Assembly: GCA_004359425.1 (NCBI GenBank)
Contig: PTEU01000001.1
Coordinates: 376,929 to 440,928, forward strand
Direction: 5' to 3'
Source of the DNA: Ideonella sp. MAG2
GTDB lineage: Bacteria > Pseudomonadota > Gammaproteobacteria > Burkholderiales > Burkholderiaceae_C
Length of the DNA stretch: 64,000 nucleotides
Shown in pieces: positions 36,291-44,680 of the stretch. Below the pieces are notes generated by a model. The model was given only the letters and a program-made list of their open reading frames with translations, was not told where the DNA came from and ran no database searches. A program made the position numbers and the translations under genes. Each line of letters starts with the position of its first letter. The first letter of the stretch is position 1.

Positions 36291-37259
36291 TTAAAAAAGC
36301 ACCATACTCAGCTTGCGCCGGTACTGGTCCACCACCGGGTCGGCCGGTGCCACCGTTGCGTGGCCTGCGATCTCCAACGTGCCCTTGCCGTCACCTGAAG
36401 CCTCTGGTTTGGCCTTGGGCAGTGGCTTGCTCATCAATTCCAGAATCGCGACATAAGTCTTGCGGGCGAGGCCATCGCTCCAGGCTTTGTCGCGCATCAA
36501 AATCTCCAGCAGCTCGTCCATCGCCTGCTTGGGTTCGTTCTCAACCATCTTGCGCTGGGCCAGGGCATAGCGGGCCTCAAAGTCGCGGCGGTTGGCCTCA
36601 AAGGCGGCGCGCAGCGCCTCTTCTGAGCGAGCGGTTGGGTAAGCCTCAGCAGCTTTTAACCACTGCTCTACGGCGGCAAAGCGGGTGTCCGACAAGGTTT
36701 TGGCGGCCACGGGGTCGAAGGCGAGGCGGGCTTGTTGGGTGCGCGCGGGTTCATGCGCAGAAAGCTCCAACAGCAGCTTGAGGTAGTCGAGGCGAGCGTT
36801 ATCGTTGGCTGGGTCAATGGCGACGGCCTCTTGCAACTTGTCCAGCGCGCTCAGGGGGTCACCCCCGTCAGCCAGCAGGGCTTCTGCCTCTTCCAGCTCG
36901 GCCTCGGCCTCTAGCGCGTCTACGCTGGGCACGTGCTTGTCCAAGAAGGTGCGGATGTCTGCCTCGGGGATCGCCCCCACAAAGCCGTCGACAGGCTGGC
37001 CTTGCGAGAACATCACGCAAAACGGAATCGAGCGCACCCCAAAGGCCTGGCTCAACTGCCCGGCGATCTCGGGCTGCTCATCGCTGTTGAGCTTGGCCAG
37101 TGTGAATCGTCCCTCATAGGCCACTTCCAGCTTTTCCAGCACGGGGCCGAGTGATTTGCAGGGGCCACACCAGGGTGCCCAGATGTCCAGTAACACCGGT
37201 TGCTGCATGGAGGCATGGATGAGATCCGCTTCGAAATTTTGGAGGGTGATGTCGATCAT
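36291..37259 (-). CDS. CnoX-like thioredoxin with TPR region
   Basis: From ATG 37259 ('MIDITLQNFEADLI') the protein has about 322 residues: a thioredoxin fold with 'VLLDIWAPWCGPCKSLGPVLEKL' (CGPC near residues 36-39), then helical repeats ('SALDKLQEAVAIDPANDNARLDYLKLLLEL', 'RRDFEARYALAQRKMVENEPKQAMDELLEIL'). This is the architecture of CnoX (YbbN), a chaperedoxin that hands clients to GroEL and DnaK. E. coli CnoX has lost one Cys; this protein keeps both, so it may also be redox active. It opposes the TPR gene at 35092. Confidence 0.88.
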   Translation of the reverse strand: MIDITLQNFEADLIHASMQQPVLLDIWAPWCGPCKSLGPVLEKLEVAYEGRFTLAKLNSDEQPEIAGQLSQAFGVRSIPFCVMFSQGQPVDGFVGAIPEADIRTFLDKHVPSVDALEAEAELEEAEALLADGGDPLSALDKLQEAVAIDPANDNARLDYLKLLLELSAHEPARTQQARLAFDPVAAKTLSDTRFAAVEQWLKAAEAYPTARSEEALRAAFEANRRDFEARYALAQRKMVENEPKQAMDELLEILMRDKAWSDGLARKTYVAILELMSKPLPKAKPEASGDGKGTLEIAGHATVAPADPVVDQYRRKLSMVLF

Positions 37260-37378
37260 GGTCGCTCGGGGTTGCTGATGCACAAAACGCCGGAAGGTGA
37301 CGCCTTTACATGGGGGCGGTCACGGGTGGCACAAGCCGCCTAAAATCACAGGTTTACACAAAGTCGGAGCACTGAGCC

Positions 37379-37876
37379 TTGAACACTGCCCAAGCCCTGG
37401 TCGGGATCGTCATGGGGTCTTCCAGCGATTGGGAGACCATGAAGGCTGCTGCCCAGATTCTCGCCGAGTTCGGCGTGGCGCATGAGGCTCGTGTGGTCTC
37501 GGCCCACCGCATGCCCGATGACATGTTTGCTTATGCTGAGCAAGCGCAGTCGCGGGGCCTGCAAGCCATCATTGCCGGCGCGGGCGGTGCTGCCCACTTG
37601 CCGGGCATGTTGGCCGCCAAGACCGTGGTGCCGGTGCTGGGCGTGCCGGTGGCCAGCCGTCACTTGCAAGGGGTGGATTCTCTGCACTCCATCGTTCAGA
37701 TGCCCAAGGGCATTCCGGTGGCGACGTTCGCCATCGGCACGGCCGGGGCCGCCAATGCGGCGCTGTTTGCAGTGGCCATGCTGGCCAACCGAGACGACGC
37801 CCTGCGGGCGCAACTGCAGGCCTTCCGCGCCCGTCAAACCGAAGTGGCGCGGGCCATGACCCAGGACTTGGTATGA
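37379..37876 (+). CDS. purE: N5-CAIR mutase PurE
   Basis: PurE rearranges N5-CAIR to CAIR for PurC. The 165-residue protein has '[26 protein letters not shown]', '[12 protein letters not shown]', '[28 protein letters not shown]' and '[20 protein letters not shown]', the class I PurE signatures. The start is TTG at 37379, since the next Met lies inside the first strand. It overlaps purK by four bases. TAAAAT at 37341 may be its -10 box. Confidence 0.95.
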   Translation: MNTAQALVGIVMGSSSDWETMKAAAQILAEFGVAHEARVVSAHRMPDDMFAYAEQAQSRGLQAIIAGAGGAAHLPGMLAAKTVVPVLGVPVASRHLQGVDSLHSIVQMPKGIPVATFAIGTAGAANAALFAVAMLANRDDALRAQLQAFRARQTEVARAMTQDLV

Positions 37877-38978
37877 GCGGCGTGAAGCGCGAGCCCCTGC
37901 TGCCGGGCGCCACGCTGGGCGTGATGGGCGGCGGCCAATTGGGCCGCATGTTCGTGCACGCGGCGCAGGCCATGGGCTACAGCACGGCCGTCTTGGACGC
38001 CGACCCGCACAGCCCCGCAGGATTGGTGTCCCACCACCATGTGCAAAAGCCCTATCTCGACGCCGACGGCCTGCAGCAGTTGGTGACGGTGGCCCAGGCC
38101 ATCACCACCGAGTTTGAGAACGTGCCGGCCGAAGCCTTGCGTACTCTGGCCCAAAGCCGCCCGGTCGCGCCCAGTGGCGATGCGGTGGCGATCTGCCAAG
38201 ACCGCGCGGCGGAGAAGGCCCACATCACAGCATCTGGCGTGCCCTGTGCGCCCTTTGCTTTGATTGACTCCGACGCCACGCTGGCCAGCGTCAGCGACGC
38301 GCTCTTGCCGGGCATCCTCAAGACCGCGCGCATGGGCTATGACGGCAAAGGCCAAGTGCGCATCCAGAGCCGTGCCGAGTTGGCCGAAGCCTGGGCCAGC
38401 TTGGGCCGCGTGCCCTGTGTGTTGGAGCAGCGCCTGGCCTTGCACCGGGAGCTCAGCGTCATCGTGGCACGCGGGGTGGATGGCCAGTGGGTGCACTTTC
38501 CCGTGCAGCAAAACATGCATCGCGATGGCATCCTGGCCGTCACCGAAGTGCCCGCGCCGGATGTGACACCCGAGTTGGCGGCTCAGGCCGTGGCCCATGC
38601 GGGGGCGATTGCCCAGTCCATGCAGTATGTGGGCGTGCTGTGCGTGGAGTTCTTTGTGGTCAAGGCGGCCGATGGCAGCCTGAGCCTGGTGGCCAATGAA
38701 ATGGCCCCACGGCCCCACAACTCCGGCCACTACACGATAGACGCTTGCGATGTCTCGCAGTTCGAGCTGCAAGTTCGGGCTATGGCCCAGCTGCCCTTGG
38801 TGGTGCCGCGCCTGCACTCGCCCACCGTGATGCTCAACCTCTTGGGCGACCTGTGGTGGCATGAGGGCGTGGAGCGCACCCCCGCCTGGGACGCAGTGTT
38901 GGCCCTGCCTGGTGCGCACTTGCACCTCTACGGCAAAACCAGCGCGCGGCCCGGCCGCAAGATGGGCCACCTGACCCT
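37873..38978 (+). CDS. purK: N5-CAIR synthetase PurK, 3' end missing
   Basis: PurK carboxylates AIR using ATP. ATP-grasp features are visible: '[23 protein letters not shown]', '[17 protein letters not shown]', '[19 protein letters not shown]' and '[20 protein letters not shown]'. After '[18 protein letters not shown]' (about residue 368) the frame ends abruptly; the normal protein has 15-25 more residues. Sua5 sequence follows in another frame. The ORF-track end at 39078 is out-of-frame sequence. Confidence 0.93.
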
Positions 38979-39899
38979 ACCACCGAGACTGTCTACGGCC
39001 TGGGTGCGCGTGCTGACGATGACGCAGCGGTGGCGGCGATCTTCAGCGCCAAGGGCCGCCCGGCCGACCACCCCTTGATCGTGCATGTGCTCGATGCCGC
39101 CCATGCCGCGCCCTTCGCGTCCGTCTGGCCCGAGACCGCCCAGCGCCTGACGGCCGCCTTTTGGCCGGGGCCTTTGACGGTGATCGTGCCGCGCAGCCCG
39201 GGTTTGGCCCATGCCGCAGCCGGAGGGCAAACCACCGTTGGCTTGCGCTGCCCCGCGCATCCGGTGGCCCAGGCCTTGTTGGCCGCGGCGGGGCGCTTGG
39301 GCGTGCGCGGCGTGGCCGCGCCCAGCGCCAACCGCTTCGGCCGTGTCAGCCCGACCTCCGCCGCTCATGTGGCGCAGGAGTTCGGTGCCGATCTCTTGAT
39401 CCTGGACGGCGGTGACTGCGAGGTGGGCATTGAGTCGGCCATCGTCGATTGCAGCGGTGTGCACCCCACCTTGCTGAGGCCCGGCGTGCTGACGCGCCAA
39501 GCCATCGAAGCCGTGTTGGGCCAGCCCCTGCAAGCCCCGGGCGTCAACGCGCCCAAAGCCTCGGGCACGCTGGAGGCGCATTACGCCCCCCGCGCCAAAG
39601 TGCGGCTGATGAGCGCCGCCGAGCTGCAAGCGGCCTTTACCTTGATGCAACCTTTGGCCACCACGGGCCAGCCTGTGGCGGCGGTATATTCACGCACCGT
39701 CTTTCCTGCGGCCGACTCAAGCGCGCAGTGGCCGCACAGGCGCATGCCTGACAATGCCGCCGATTGCGCGCACGAGTTGTTTGCAGTTTTGCGGGCCTTG
39801 GACGAGACGCAAGCCCCGCTCATCTGGGTCGAGCGGCCCCCGGACTCCCCGGAGTGGGAAGGGGTGCGAGATCGGCTACAACGTGCCGCTGCGGCCTGA
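38976..39899 (+). CDS. Threonylcarbamoyl-AMP synthase (Sua5/YwlC), 5' end missing
   Basis: This enzyme makes threonylcarbamoyl-AMP for t6A37 of tRNA, the same pathway as TsaB at 46209. The frame from 38976 reads '[40 protein letters not shown]', the YrdC active-site start, then 'VPRSPGLAHAAAGGQTTVGLRCPAHPVA', 'APSANRFGRVSPTSAAHV' and a C-terminal Sua5 domain ('YAPRAKVRLMSA'). The first 20-30 residues and the start codon are missing at the join. The ATG at 39030 used by the ORF track would cut off the signature. Confidence 0.92.
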   Translation, partial: PTTETVYGLGARADDDAAVAAIFSAKGRPADHPLIVHVLDAAHAAPFASVWPETAQRLTAAFWPGPLTVIVPRSPGLAHAAAGGQTTVGLRCPAHPVAQALLAAAGRLGVRGVAAPSANRFGRVSPTSAAHVAQEFGADLLILDGGDCEVGIESAIVDCSGVHPTLLRPGVLTRQAIEAVLGQPLQAPGVNAPKASGTLEAHYAPRAKVRLMSAAELQAAFTLMQPLATTGQPVAAVYSRTVFPAADSSAQWPHRRMPDNAADCAHELFAVLRALDETQAPLIWVERPPDSPEWEGVRDRLQRAAAA

Positions 39900-39931
39900 T
39901 GCAGCGCGTTCACACTTCAACGGAGTTTGTT

Positions 39932-40885
39932 ATGACATTCGCCCCTTGGGCCTCGCGCCTGACGGCCCCCCTCGCACTGCTGGCGCTCAGCGGTGCCTTG
40001 CTCGTGGGTTGTGGCGGAGGAACCTCTCAAGTCGATCAATTCAAGCCGACGCGCTTGTTGAATTTTGGCGATGAGCTGAGCGTGCTGACGGCCGATGGCA
40101 AGAAGTACAGCGTGAATGCCTTGGATAAGGACGACGCCCTGTCGTGTGGCGGCAATCCGCTATGGATTCAAACCGTGGCAGCCCGCTATGGCTTCACGTT
40201 TGAACAGTGCAACCCTGACAAGAAAACAGTGTTTTTGGCCAAGAGTCTTGCGACTGTTGGGGCGGGTGTGAATGAGGTTTTGGCGCAGATTGACACCTTT
40301 CAAGCCAGCAACAGCTTTACCGATACCGACTTGCTGACGGTCTTTGTGGGCTTTAACGACATCAAAGCGGCCTATGCCAAGTACCCGGCGAAGTCGGAGG
40401 CTGAGTTGACGGCTGAAGTCAAGGCCAAGGGTGAGGCGCTGGCGCTGCGCGTCAATGCCCTGACGGCTCTGGGTCCGCGCGTGCTGGTGTCCACGGCCAT
40501 GCATATTTCGGGCTCCCCCTGGGCGTTGGCCGAAAAGGCCGCACACGCCGACACAGACCGAGCGGCACTCCTGACGCGCCTGACCGAAGCCTTTAACTTG
40601 GCCATGCGCTTGAAGCTGATCAATGATGGCAGCAAGATTGGCCTGCTGTTGGCAGACGACCTCTCGCGCGCCATGTCCAGTGAACGCACTCGGTCAGCCT
40701 ATGGCTTGGCCAATTCCACGGTGGCGGCGTGCAGCACGGCTTTGCCAGACTGCACCACCAAGACCATGGTGAGCAATGCCACGGCCTCAGTCTACCTATG
40801 GGCTGATGACACGCGCCCCGGTGCTTCCTTCCACAGCTACTTGGCGCAACAGGCCTCTAACCGCCTGTCCGCACTGCCGTTCTAA
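39932..40885 (+). CDS. GDSL/SGNH-like lipoprotein, catalytic Ser replaced
   Basis: From ATG 39932 (317 residues) it has a lipoprotein signal 'LLALSGALLVGC' (Cys near 29). The layout follows SGNH hydrolases: 'LLNFGDELSVL' where block I (FGDS) is expected, 'LLTVFVGFNDI' for block III (GxND), and 'WADDTRPGASFHSYLAQQA' for block V (DxxH-like). The nucleophile Ser is replaced by Glu in block I, so normal esterase chemistry is unlikely unless the next Ser acts. It probably sits on the cell envelope. Its role is unknown. Confidence 0.75.
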   Translation: MTFAPWASRLTAPLALLALSGALLVGCGGGTSQVDQFKPTRLLNFGDELSVLTADGKKYSVNALDKDDALSCGGNPLWIQTVAARYGFTFEQCNPDKKTVFLAKSLATVGAGVNEVLAQIDTFQASNSFTDTDLLTVFVGFNDIKAAYAKYPAKSEAELTAEVKAKGEALALRVNALTALGPRVLVSTAMHISGSPWALAEKAAHADTDRAALLTRLTEAFNLAMRLKLINDGSKIGLLLADDLSRAMSSERTRSAYGLANSTVAACSTALPDCTTKTMVSNATASVYLWADDTRPGASFHSYLAQQASNRLSALPF

Positions 40886-40914
40886 GCGGCCTTGCGTTTC
40901 TTCCAAAACGCGCC

Positions 40915-41199
40915 TCAGGCCTCGCGGCCTTTGGCGCGTTTGTCTTCCCGCAGCTTGATGAACAAAATGCTGGCCGCCATGGGCAGGGTGATGCTGTTGG
41001 AGGCGATCAAGGCCCAGTCCTTGATCGCCAAGCCGTAGATCAACCACAGCGACACGCCGACGGTAAAGGCCACGTAGGTGGTGGCTGAGATGCCTTCCAC
41101 ATTGCGGGTGCGCAAGGTCAGCCATGCCTGGGGCACAAAGGCCAGGGTGGTCAAGGTGGCGGCGGGGTAACCGAGCCAGCGCAGGCTGTCTGCATCCAT
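40915..41199 (-). CDS. SemiSWEET family sugar transporter
   Basis: The 94-residue protein has three membrane segments and the PQ-loop pattern 'LGYPAATLTTLAFVPQAWLTLRTRNVEGISATTYVAFTVGVSLWLIYGLAIKDWALIASNSITLPMAASILFIKLRE'. SemiSWEETs work as homodimers that move sugars down their gradient. The substrate cannot be told. It ends 30 bases from the GDSL-like gene, which is on the other strand. Confidence 0.88.
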   Translation of the reverse strand: MDADSLRWLGYPAATLTTLAFVPQAWLTLRTRNVEGISATTYVAFTVGVSLWLIYGLAIKDWALIASNSITLPMAASILFIKLREDKRAKGREA

Positions 41200-41284
41200 G
41201 ATGGTGTGGTGGTGTGAGGAACGGCGGATTGTCCCTCACACCGCACTCCGCACCACTCGCGAAAGCGCTTTGTCGCTGGCAGGC

Positions 41285-42655
41285 TCAAGCCTTGGGCTCT
41301 GAGGACCCAGGCTGGTAGGCATCATCAATGCCGGGTGGGATGGGCCGATGCTGGCGCAGTGTTTGCTCAAAAGCCAGGATCATCTTGCGCATGGGCCCCC
41401 GTACCCAGCCGTCTTCCATGGCCGCATCGGTTTCTTCTTTGGGGTCGCGCTTGATGTTGAACAGCCACGGCGTCTCCAGGTGCTTGGTGCCTTGGTTGGG
41501 TTCGCTCTCAAACACAAAATGCAGCTTCCAGTGCCGCCATTTCACAGCACGCAATTCGTTCTTGATGTAGAACAAAAAGCCTTCGCGGGCGGACTTGTCG
41601 GTTTGGCCTGTCCACCAGTCCCACTGGTTCACACCGTCAATGGGGCGGTCGGTGGGCAAGGCGGCCCCACCGGCGCTGGCGATGGTGGCAAAGAGGTCGG
41701 TGACATGCACGATGTCGTCGCTCACCTGGCCTTCTTGCACCTGCCCCGGCCAGCGCACGATCAAGGGCACGCGCAGGCCTCCCTCCATGGCCGTGTGGTA
41801 GGTGCCGCTCCAGGGGCCTGCCGTGCCGCGCCAGGGGCGGCGGAACTCGGGGCCGTTGTCGCTGGCAAAGATGAACAGCGTGTCCTCGCGCAGGCCCAAT
41901 TCATCCACGGCGTCCAGCATCTGCCCCACGCGGTGGTCCATTTCCATCATGGAATCGGCGAACTCGCCCACGCCGCTGCGTCCGGCAAAGTCGGGGTGCG
42001 GCAGGGTGGGAAAGTGCAGATGTGTCAGCGGCACATAGGCAAAAAACGGCTGGTCTGCGGCCTGCATACGGCGCATGAAGTCAATCGTTTTGTCGGTCAG
42101 CTCGCTGTCAATCAGGCGTCGCTTGGGCAGGTCGTATACGGCCACATTCTTGGCGGGCTGCCCTGCAAAGCCTTCCATCACATAGGGCAGGTCCACCACG
42201 CTCGGGTCAAAACCCGGTGCGTTGGTGAATAGGGTTTCGTTGGTGGTGCGGGGAATGCCGTACCACTCGTCAAAGCCGCGCTGGTGCGGAAAGCGGCCTT
42301 CGCGGTCACCCAAATGCCATTTGCCAAACATGCCCGTGGCGTAACCCGCTTCTTTCATCAACTGGGGCAGGGTACGCTCCCAGGGGTGAATGCCTTGGGG
42401 CAGGCCGGCGGGCACCGATTGCACGGCACCTGTGCGGATGGGGTGGCGGCCGGTCATGAGGGCCGAGCGCGTGGGCACGCAGTCACTCTCCACATTGAAG
42501 TTCAAAAACTTCATGCCCTCTTGGGCCAAGGCGTCGATGCGGGGCGTGGGGGCACCGCGTAGCGCGCCACCGCCGTAGCAGCCTAGTTCGCCCCAGCCCA
42601 GGTTGTCGGCCAGCACCAAGACGATGTTGCGGGGTTTGTCTGCCTTCATGCTCAT
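41285..42655 (-). CDS. Sulfatase (arylsulfatase family)
   Basis: From ATG 42655 the protein has 456 residues. It begins 'MSMKADKPRNIVLVLADNLGWGELGCYGGG', and the metal-binding D-D of the family is D-N here. The key motif 'SDCVPTRSALMTGRHPIRTG' has Cys-x-Pro-Thr-Arg, the site oxidised to formylglycine. Further motifs are 'GKWHLGD' and 'SDNGPEF'. No signal peptide was seen, so it is probably cytoplasmic. It overlaps the Bug gene by four bases (ATGA), so the two are coupled. The track's 765-residue ORF includes 309 codons of shadow over the Bug gene. Confidence 0.92.
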   Translation of the reverse strand: MSMKADKPRNIVLVLADNLGWGELGCYGGGALRGAPTPRIDALAQEGMKFLNFNVESDCVPTRSALMTGRHPIRTGAVQSVPAGLPQGIHPWERTLPQLMKEAGYATGMFGKWHLGDREGRFPHQRGFDEWYGIPRTTNETLFTNAPGFDPSVVDLPYVMEGFAGQPAKNVAVYDLPKRRLIDSELTDKTIDFMRRMQAADQPFFAYVPLTHLHFPTLPHPDFAGRSGVGEFADSMMEMDHRVGQMLDAVDELGLREDTLFIFASDNGPEFRRPWRGTAGPWSGTYHTAMEGGLRVPLIVRWPGQVQEGQVSDDIVHVTDLFATIASAGGAALPTDRPIDGVNQWDWWTGQTDKSAREGFLFYIKNELRAVKWRHWKLHFVFESEPNQGTKHLETPWLFNIKRDPKEETDAAMEDGWVRGPMRKMILAFEQTLRQHRPIPPGIDDAYQPGSSEPKA

Positions 42656-43641
42656 TCCATGGAAATCTTGCGGTCTTTGATCAGCTTGGCCCAGCGGCTG
42701 CGCTCCTGCGTGATCAGCTGTTGAAAGGCCTCTGGCGTCATGGTGCTGATGTCCATGGCGGCATTGCCGAACTTTTGTTTGACCTCGGGCTCGGCCAATG
42801 TCTCCAGCACGCTGGCCCGCAGCTTGGCCAAAACGGCAGGGGGTGTGTCTTCGGTGGCGAACAGGGCCGACCATTGCGCCACGTCCACGTCGCTGGCACC
42901 GCTTTCCGCCAAGGTGGGGGTGTCGGGCAACATGGTGGAGCGTTTGCGGGTGCTGACGGCCAATGGAATCAAGCGACCAGACTTGATGTGCGGCAGTACC
43001 GCCGCAGCTCCCAATACGGCCACGGTGACTTGCCCGGCCACCACGTCGTTGACGGCTTGGCCGCCCCCTTTGTAAGGCACATGCAGCAGGTCCATGCCCA
43101 ACTGTTGCGAGAACAACTCGCCCACCAGATGCTGGATGGAGCCCTGGCCCGAGCTGGCATAGGAGACTTGGTTGGGCTTGGCCTTGGCCAGTGCCTGCAG
43201 GTCTTTGATGGTCTTCAAACCCGATGAGGGTGCGGTCACCACCACAATGGGTTGAAAGGCCAGCGCGGCCACAGGGGTGAAGGACTTGGTCAAATCCCAC
43301 TGCGTGGCCCTGAACAGCGGCACCAGGGACACCGAATCGGAGGCCACCAAAAAAGTCGATTGGTCTTTGGGCGCACGCAGCACCGCATCCACACCCAGGG
43401 CACCGCTGGCACCGGCCTTGTTCTCCACCACCACGGTCTGCCCCAGGCGCTTGCGCACACCCTCGGCCAAGACGCGCGCGGCGATGTCGTTCGACCCCCC
43501 GGCAGGGAAGGGCACCACAAAACTCAGGGGTTTGCTGGGCCAATCCTGCGCGCTGGCCTGCAGCGGCAGGCTCAGGCTCCAAAGGCCAGCCAGGGCCAGC
43601 AGCAGGTGACGGCGGGGAGGAGTGAAGGGGAGTTGGTGCAT
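42652..43641 (-). CDS. Bug family (TctC-like) periplasmic binding protein
   Basis: These proteins bind small carboxylates or aromatic acids in the periplasm. The 329-residue protein has a signal peptide (ends near 'LQASAQ'), then 'DWPSKPLSFVVPFPAGGSNDIAARVLAEGVRKRLGQTVVVENKAGASGALG', the family hallmark, and 'VSYASSGQGSIQHLVGELF'. TctAB membrane partners are not present nearby, as is common for orphan Bug proteins. It is coupled to the sulfatase, suggesting its ligand is a sulfated or desulfated compound. LysR is divergent. Confidence 0.92.
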   Translation of the reverse strand: MHQLPFTPPRRHLLLALAGLWSLSLPLQASAQDWPSKPLSFVVPFPAGGSNDIAARVLAEGVRKRLGQTVVVENKAGASGALGVDAVLRAPKDQSTFLVASDSVSLVPLFRATQWDLTKSFTPVAALAFQPIVVVTAPSSGLKTIKDLQALAKAKPNQVSYASSGQGSIQHLVGELFSQQLGMDLLHVPYKGGGQAVNDVVAGQVTVAVLGAAAVLPHIKSGRLIPLAVSTRKRSTMLPDTPTLAESGASDVDVAQWSALFATEDTPPAVLAKLRASVLETLAEPEVKQKFGNAAMDISTMTPEAFQQLITQERSRWAKLIKDRKISME

Positions 43642-43698
43642 GGCATAGACCTCACAAAGTGCCCCTCAGTCTAGGCCTTTAACATCAGGGGTTAAGCA

Positions 43699-43714
43699 AT
43701 TAATTTGATTTAAT
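43699..43714. promoter_or_regulatory. Possible LysR-type operator between Bug and LysR genes
   Basis: ATTAATTTGATTTAAT contains ATTAA/TTAAT arms and fits the LysR rule T-N11-A. It lies in the AT-rich 106-base divergent spacer, where a LysR regulator usually binds. The assignment is by position and pattern only. Confidence 0.4.
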
Positions 43715-43747
43715 CATCAGCAAACCCTGAATATTTGGAGCCTGCCC

Positions 43748-44659
43748 ATGTCCTCACGCCGCCTCGATCAACTGCGCATCCGGCACCTTCAATTCATCGG
43801 CCTGCTGGCCTCGCGTGGGTCCTTGGCGGCCACGGCCGAACACCTCTCTCTCAGCCCCTCTGCCGCCAGCATGATGCTCAAGGAGATTGAGGGCATCTTT
43901 GGGGCCAAGCTCTTTCGGCGTCAGGGCCGAGGCATGGCGCTCACGCCTGAAGGGGCGGCGTTGATGCCACGCTGCCAAACCGTCTTGGGTGAGGTGGGGG
44001 CCATGCGCACCACCTTGCTGGATGCCTCCCAGGCGCTGCTGCGCATAGGGGCGTTTCCTCACACCACCACCACGGTGTTGCCCGCCATCGTCAGGCACTT
44101 GATCCAAGGCCCACCCACCTGGCGCTTGCAGGTCTTTGACCACAGCGCCGAGCAGTTGCTGGCGATGTTGCAGCGCGGGGAGATCGATGTGCTGCTGGGC
44201 CGCTTGCCCAGCGGCATGGCAGACAGCCAGTTCATCGCCAGCCTGGCGCAGCGGGCGCTCTACCAGAGCGAGTTGGTGGTGGTGGCCCGCCCGGGCCACC
44301 CTTTGGCGGGCCGGCCGGCACTGTCCATGGGTGAACTGCTGGACTGGCCCTGGGTGCTGCCCAGCACCCACTCCACCACGCGCATGGCCGTGACCAATGC
44401 CTACCTGCAGCAAGGTTTGGTGCCGCCCCTGCCGCAGGTGGAGTCGCCGTCCTTCTTCTACAGCCTGTCTTTGGTGGCTGAGACCGACTTGTTGACCTGC
44501 TGCGCTGAATCGGCGGCAAAGCGCCACCACCCGCAGACGGTGATCCTGCCCGTGTCGATGCCGCTGGAGGCCAGCTCGGTAGCCCTCATCTGGCGCAAAG
44601 ATTCAGCCCAGGCACGGCGCGCGGTAGAGCAATTGGTGGCCCTGAACCTACGGGCCTGA
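43748..44659 (+). CDS. LysR family transcriptional regulator
   Basis: The 303-residue protein has an N-terminal winged helix 'QLRIRHLQFIGLLASRGSLAATAEHLSLSPSAASMMLKEIEGIFGAKLFRRQGRGMALTPEGAAL' (about 9-73) and a periplasmic-binding-like effector domain. The 'SPSAASMMLKEIE' recognition helix is as in regulators of the PcaQ/GbpR group. It is divergent from Bug-sulfatase and probably controls it in response to the compound they handle. Confidence 0.92.
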   Translation: MSSRRLDQLRIRHLQFIGLLASRGSLAATAEHLSLSPSAASMMLKEIEGIFGAKLFRRQGRGMALTPEGAALMPRCQTVLGEVGAMRTTLLDASQALLRIGAFPHTTTTVLPAIVRHLIQGPPTWRLQVFDHSAEQLLAMLQRGEIDVLLGRLPSGMADSQFIASLAQRALYQSELVVVARPGHPLAGRPALSMGELLDWPWVLPSTHSTTRMAVTNAYLQQGLVPPLPQVESPSFFYSLSLVAETDLLTCCAESAAKRHHPQTVILPVSMPLEASSVALIWRKDSAQARRAVEQLVALNLRA

Positions 44660-44680
44660 GCCCATCGGCAGAGCGGGCGT

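Noticed and set aside
41285-43582. A 765-residue sulfatase fusion
   Set aside because: Only the C-terminal 456 residues match sulfatases; the first 309 codons are a shadow frame over the Bug gene, and a coupled ATG lies at 42655.
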